Below, one piece after another: positions 59,580 through 64,000 of a DNA stretch of 64,000 nucleotides; the first letter of the stretch is position 1, and the number at the start of each line of letters is the position of its first letter. A program made the position numbers and the translations under genes. The stretch is from Paraphaeosphaeria minitans (Eukaryota > Ascomycota > Dothideomycetes > Pleosporales > Didymosphaeriaceae). A model generated the notes under the pieces. The model saw only the letters and a program-made list of their open reading frames with translations, did not search any database and was not told where the DNA came from. The stretch is taken from contig WJXW01000009.1 in the NCBI GenBank assembly GCA_015832175.1, positions 1,674,001 through 1,738,000 of the forward strand. The letters run 5' to 3'.

Positions 59580-62500
59580 TATAAGTACTTTATAAACTCT
59601 TACCTCTTCTATAGTTTTAGGTGCCACTAAGATTACTCTTATAAAGGATAGTAGTAAGGCGCATAAACCTAATCTCTACTTTGGCAAATAATCTTAAACT
59701 AACGTCTAGATTCTCTAGTTAGACCTCTACTTTTTTAACTTAAACAAACCCCTTAAAGACAAGAAGAAGGTTATTTTTGTAGTAATATATATACGAGGAG
59801 ATATAGGATTATGGATCTATCTCTACCTTAAAAAGTACCTAGGAATAAACCACAATAATAATAACAATGATTACGCAAATAAGCACGCTAATATAGTTAA
59901 TATTATTAAGGATTACAATAATTTTAAGAAATGCCTTAAATAACTCTTTAGGATTGCTAATAAGAACTCTATTGCAAAAGCAAAGATTTAGACTATAACT
60001 TAGAAATAATTAGCAGCTAAGTATATAGCTAAGTTTCGCAGATACGCTGTGCAACTTAACTAGGACAATAAATCTCTCTAGGACATGTACAAATAAGAAC
60101 TTAAATAGAAACTATGTAAGAAACTTTTACGTAGTAGTGCACAAATTGCTAACCTTAAGGAACTATATAAAGAAACTATTAGGATTAATAGAGAGTGGTT
60201 TTTATTGTAACAGGAGCTCTACTAAAACCCTAGGGCAATAAGTTTTAGATAACTAGTAAAAGTAGTTTATAAGAACCCTATTAAAATTGTCTAAAAGCAA
60301 CAGCCAAGGAACTACTAGAGATTTAAACTAATAGAAGATATCTAGTTTAACTACTTAGGTAAAAGAAAAGGAGGAAGGATAGGCCCTAAGCAGCCTAATA
60401 AACGCGTCTCTAATAGAAGTTAATAACTAATAACTAAGACCTATAAATACTTTATATGTGGTAAACTAGGCCACATAGCCAGGAACTATAGATTAAAGAA
60501 CAAAGTCTATTAAACTAAGTTAAATATACTAACTATTAAGGACTAAGAACCTAATAAGGAATAGAAAGTTATTATAACGCTATTTAGTTACTAACGCGTT
60601 ACACTAGAATAAAGTAAGCAATTAGATTTACTTAACTCACAATTATACAAAGATCTAGAAGATAACTCTAACGTATACTATAACGTAGAAGATGTAGAAG
60701 AGATACTAAGATCTCCTACCCCTTACCTATAAAGTAGGTAGGAAGAAGATAACCCTATATTACTTAAGTATAAACTAAATGTTTAGGACTACATAGAACC
60801 CTACTAGGCACTAAAAAGAATGCAACCCTACAAAAATAAGAAATTAGACTACGTACTAAAGTACTACCTAGACTACTAAAATCCTACACACTAATTCTGT
60901 ATATAAACACATTGCGAAGAACTAATATACATATAACACAAGACGGAGAAAGAGGAGAACAAGAAATAACCTAGAAGGAAACTGCGCTGTAGATAGATAT
61001 AGATAGACTACCCTATTACAGCTTGTGATAAACACCTCTAGGATAAATAATAAGTAAAATACTTTCCTTACCTTACGCTAAAGGGTAATAAATGCTGTAA
61101 TATACTTATTAATAGAGACTATATATAACTGTACTAGTACACGTGTCTAAACTAAGACTATAAATACTACTATATAGCTAAACGTTTAGACAGCTTTGCA
61201 AACTACCCTATGTAAGAAGTAATAATAGAGCTACTAATTTAACTAGTACATAGGAATAGTAAAGACTGCGGAAGGAAAAACAAAAGAACATCCTTATAGG
61301 AAGAAGAAGAAGAAGACGATCTATATAAGTTATATACTTAAGAATAATAACAGAAGCGGATGCTTAGAAATGTATACTAGGCACTAGAACTTAACTATAA
61401 CTTACATAAACAGATATCTTTTTTAGGCCTAAACTTAGACAAGAAAACACCTTTATTAAATTAAATACTATAGTAAGCATAGTATTAATTAAGCTACTAG
61501 TATAGCTTAAAGGAATATAGGCTTAAGCTCTTATAGACTTAAGAGTAGGAAGGAACTTTATATCTTATTAGATAGTAAGACAAGCAGGACTTATAATGTT
61601 AAAGAAAAAAGTACCCTATATTATTTATGTCGCAAATAGATCCCTAATACCCAAGACACTTTAAATATACTAGGAGGTTACTACTATAATAATAGTCTAA
61701 GGACATAGAGAGGAACTTACCTTAAATGTCTTACTAGGATTTAAGCATAAGTTAGTCTTAGGATTACTTTAGTTAATAATACATAACCTATAGATTAACT
61801 AGAGTATAAAGAAAATATTATTTAAACGCTGTAATTGTGTATTATAAGTAAAGCCTACACATTAACTAAAAATAATAGTAGATAAGGGAGTTATTAACAA
61901 TATAATACTACAATAGACAGTTAAAAAACAGAAGCACACCTTAGTAGACGCTAGTAGGAACTACTAGATTAAGAAGCGCGAAAAGGAGGACAATAGCACA
62001 CCCTTTACCTTACTAAGAGAGTACAGGAAATAGACATATATGTTTACGGAAAAGGAAGGAAAAGCAAACCTACCTAAATATTAACCCTAGGATCTTATAA
62101 TAGACCTAGAAGAAGGGAAGACGCCACCCTTTAGACTACTATATAGTAAGACAGAAGAAGAACTCCTTAAAGAACGTAATTTTATTAAGACAAACCTTAA
62201 GAAAGGATATATATAACTATTAAAGTTACTAGTAGTAAGCCCTTTTATGTTTGTTAAGAAAAAGGATAAATTAGACAGACTATACGTTAACTACTAACAA
62301 CTTAACAACATAATAATAAAGAACTAATATCTACTACTAAACATTATAGAGCTATGAGATTAACTATCTTAAGCTAAGATATTTATAATAATGAATCTAA
62401 GAGATAGTTACCACCGTATATAAATTAAGAAAGGTAAAGAATGGAAAACAGCGTTTTGATTACGCTATAAACTATTTGAATATAAGGTTATATCTTTTAG

Positions 62501-64000
62501 ACTTATAAACGCACTAGTAGCTTTTATAGCACTTATTAATAACGTACTTTGCAAACATCTAGACATATTTATTATTGCGTATATAGATAATATCCTTGTC
62601 TTTTCTAAAAATAAATTAGACTACACTAAGCATGTATAGATAGTACTAGAAGCACTAGACAAAGTATACCTTTACATTAAACTTAAGAAATGTAAGTTTA
62701 ACGTTAAATAACTTAAATTCCTAGGATATATTATTACTATAGAAGGAATTAAGATGGCACTAAGTAAAGTTAAATATATTAAGAACTGGCTAATACTAAA
62801 GATAGCTAAGAACATCTAAGAATTTTTAGGATTCTGTAGATTTAATTAATAATTCATCCAAGATTATATAAAGGTTATAATACCTTTAATAAATTTTACA
62901 AAGAAGGACGTAGCCTTTAAATAGATAGATAAGTGCGGAATATTATTCTAACTCCTTAAGACAGTATGTATTATAGAACCTATTCTTGTTTATTTTAGAA
63001 GCGATAAACTACTGTGCTTTAAAATAGACGCTAGCGATCTTACGCTAGGCGCCTGCGCCAAATAAGAATATAATAGTAAATAGCACCTAATTGCCTATTA
63101 CTTATGTAAATTTAATAACGCCAAAACATAATACAATGTATATAATAAAGAACTCTACGCTATTATTAAAGCCTTAAAGCACTAGAGGATTTATGCGCTT
63201 AGTTACTTAACGCTAGAAATCTATATAAATTATAAGAACCTTCTAAGGTTTTTAATAATAAAAGAACTTACGCCATGATAACAAAGATGGTTATAAACTA
63301 TAGGGCAGTATAACTTTAGAATTATCTATGTAGCTAGAAAAGAAAATGGCAGAGTAGACGCTCTTAGCTAACAAAGTAATTTAGTAGGAGAAAAGGCAAA
63401 AACCTTCTCTGCAATCCTTCGCAAAGCTAAAAATAGATCTCTAGAGCTAATAGTAGAACTAAATTAACTTTTAGTAATTAACTAAGAAGTTCTGGAACAT
63501 CTACAGACTAAGATTATCTAACAATACTACAATAACCCTATATATAGACACCTAGGCATCACAAAAACAATGAAACTTATTTAAAGGAATTACACCTTTA
63601 AAGGAATTAAGGAAGCTGTAATAACTTACATCTATAAATGTGCAGAATACTAAAGAAATAAATATAGTACACATCTTAAATATGGAGAGATGTAAGCAAT
63701 CAAAATACTAATAGCACTATAGGAAGACATTACTATAGATTTTGTCACAGGAATTCTAAACTCTAAGGATCTAATAACAGGAATTAAATACGACAGTATA
63801 CTAGTAATAGTCTGCTAACTAACTAAGTATGTTAAGCTTATTCTATGCCTTAAAAGAATAACGGCAAAGGAACTCGCTTTTCTTATTCTAGACAGACTAA
63901 TTAGACACTATAGAATCCTAAAAACAATTATTAGCGACAGAGACAAGCTCTTCACGTTAAATTATTAGATAACGCTTATAGCACTGCTTAGAACAAAACA
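59580..64000 (+). pseudogene. gag-pol of B3, partial, RIP-inactivated
   Basis: Gag knuckle YFICGKLGHIARN near 60,440-60,490 (His kept), reverse transcriptase IAYIDNILVF near 62,573-62,605, RNase H near 63,020-63,065, integrase finger near 63,525-63,660. Truncated by the window end. Confidence 0.85.

Larger units (their letters stand above)
57517..64000 (+). mobile_element. Chromovirus B2, 5' part (runs off the window)
   Basis: B-type 430-bp LTR at 57517-57946, then gag to 59133, where B3 is inserted. The left flank GTCCC (57512-57516) should be its target duplication. The remaining part lies beyond the window. Confidence 0.85.
59134..64000 (+). mobile_element. Chromovirus B3, 5' part (runs off the window)
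   Basis: B-type LTR 59134-59563, gag and pol up to the window edge within integrase. Inserted in the gag of B2; the left flank AAAAC (59129-59133) should be duplicated beyond the window. Confidence 0.87.

Overview
The window comes from a filamentous ascomycete (Pezizomycotina; probably a Dothideomycete, which is inference). It has two compartments. Bases 1 to about 12,780 are a balanced-composition, gene-bearing segment with short fungal introns (50-98 bp; donors GTATGA, GTACGT, GTGAGG; branch point GCTGAC). Bases about 12,780 to 64,000 are a TpA-rich transposon graveyard. No intact reading frame survives there. Stop codons sit where glutamine or tryptophan codons are expected (CAA/CAG/TGG read as TAA/TAG), the signature of repeat-induced point mutation (RIP).

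Gene segment: a Ser-rich, acidic, probably nuclear protein (21-2030, +); the 3' end of an unidentified spliced gene (about 2400-2691, -); a frameshifted carboxylesterase fragment (about 3970-4090, +); dihydroorotase of pyrimidine synthesis (4559-5808, -, three exons, all metal ligands visible); a Dnmt1-type cytosine methyltransferase resembling DIM-2 (6119-10239, -, two exons, all main catalytic motifs present); and a DUF3431 membrane-anchored protein (11263-12568, -). The methyltransferase is of the kind that, in other ascomycetes, methylates RIP-mutated repeats such as those starting 2.5 kb away.

Transposon segment: insertions can be nested exactly from LTR ends and 5-bp target-site duplications. 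A compound chromovirus dimer, here called A-D, has three LTRs with the central one shared. It covers 14292-55015 with TSD AGGTA/AGATA and splits an inverted-repeat structure next to an older Gypsy relic (H). Into its D half went a Copia element F (21166-28454, TSD AATTA), a second-family Gypsy element C (29834-43633, TSD TCTAA/TCTTA) and a chromovirus E (46492-53073, TSD TATTT). Chromovirus B (31292-37952, TSD ACCCC) lies inside C. At the right edge a broken Copia LTR (57338) carries chromovirus B2 (57517 onward), whose gag carries B3 (59134 to the window end).

The most interesting signal is in the chromoviruses. A/D, E and B share a nearly identical gag-pol and the same U5-side LTR half, yet have unrelated U3 regions. 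Each also has, between the chromodomain and the 3' LTR, an ORF on the opposite strand. That ORF shows a C-x2-C-x6-C-x8/9-C-x2-C-x6/7-C pattern (Zn2Cys6-like, with several Cys now Tyr as RIP predicts) followed by a coiled coil. It differs between subtypes together with U3, as if an antisense DNA-binding protein and its promoter form an exchangeable cassette. A second oddity is a degenerate palindromic octamer (TCGCGCGA and its C-to-T derivatives) scattered dozens of times through Copia element F.
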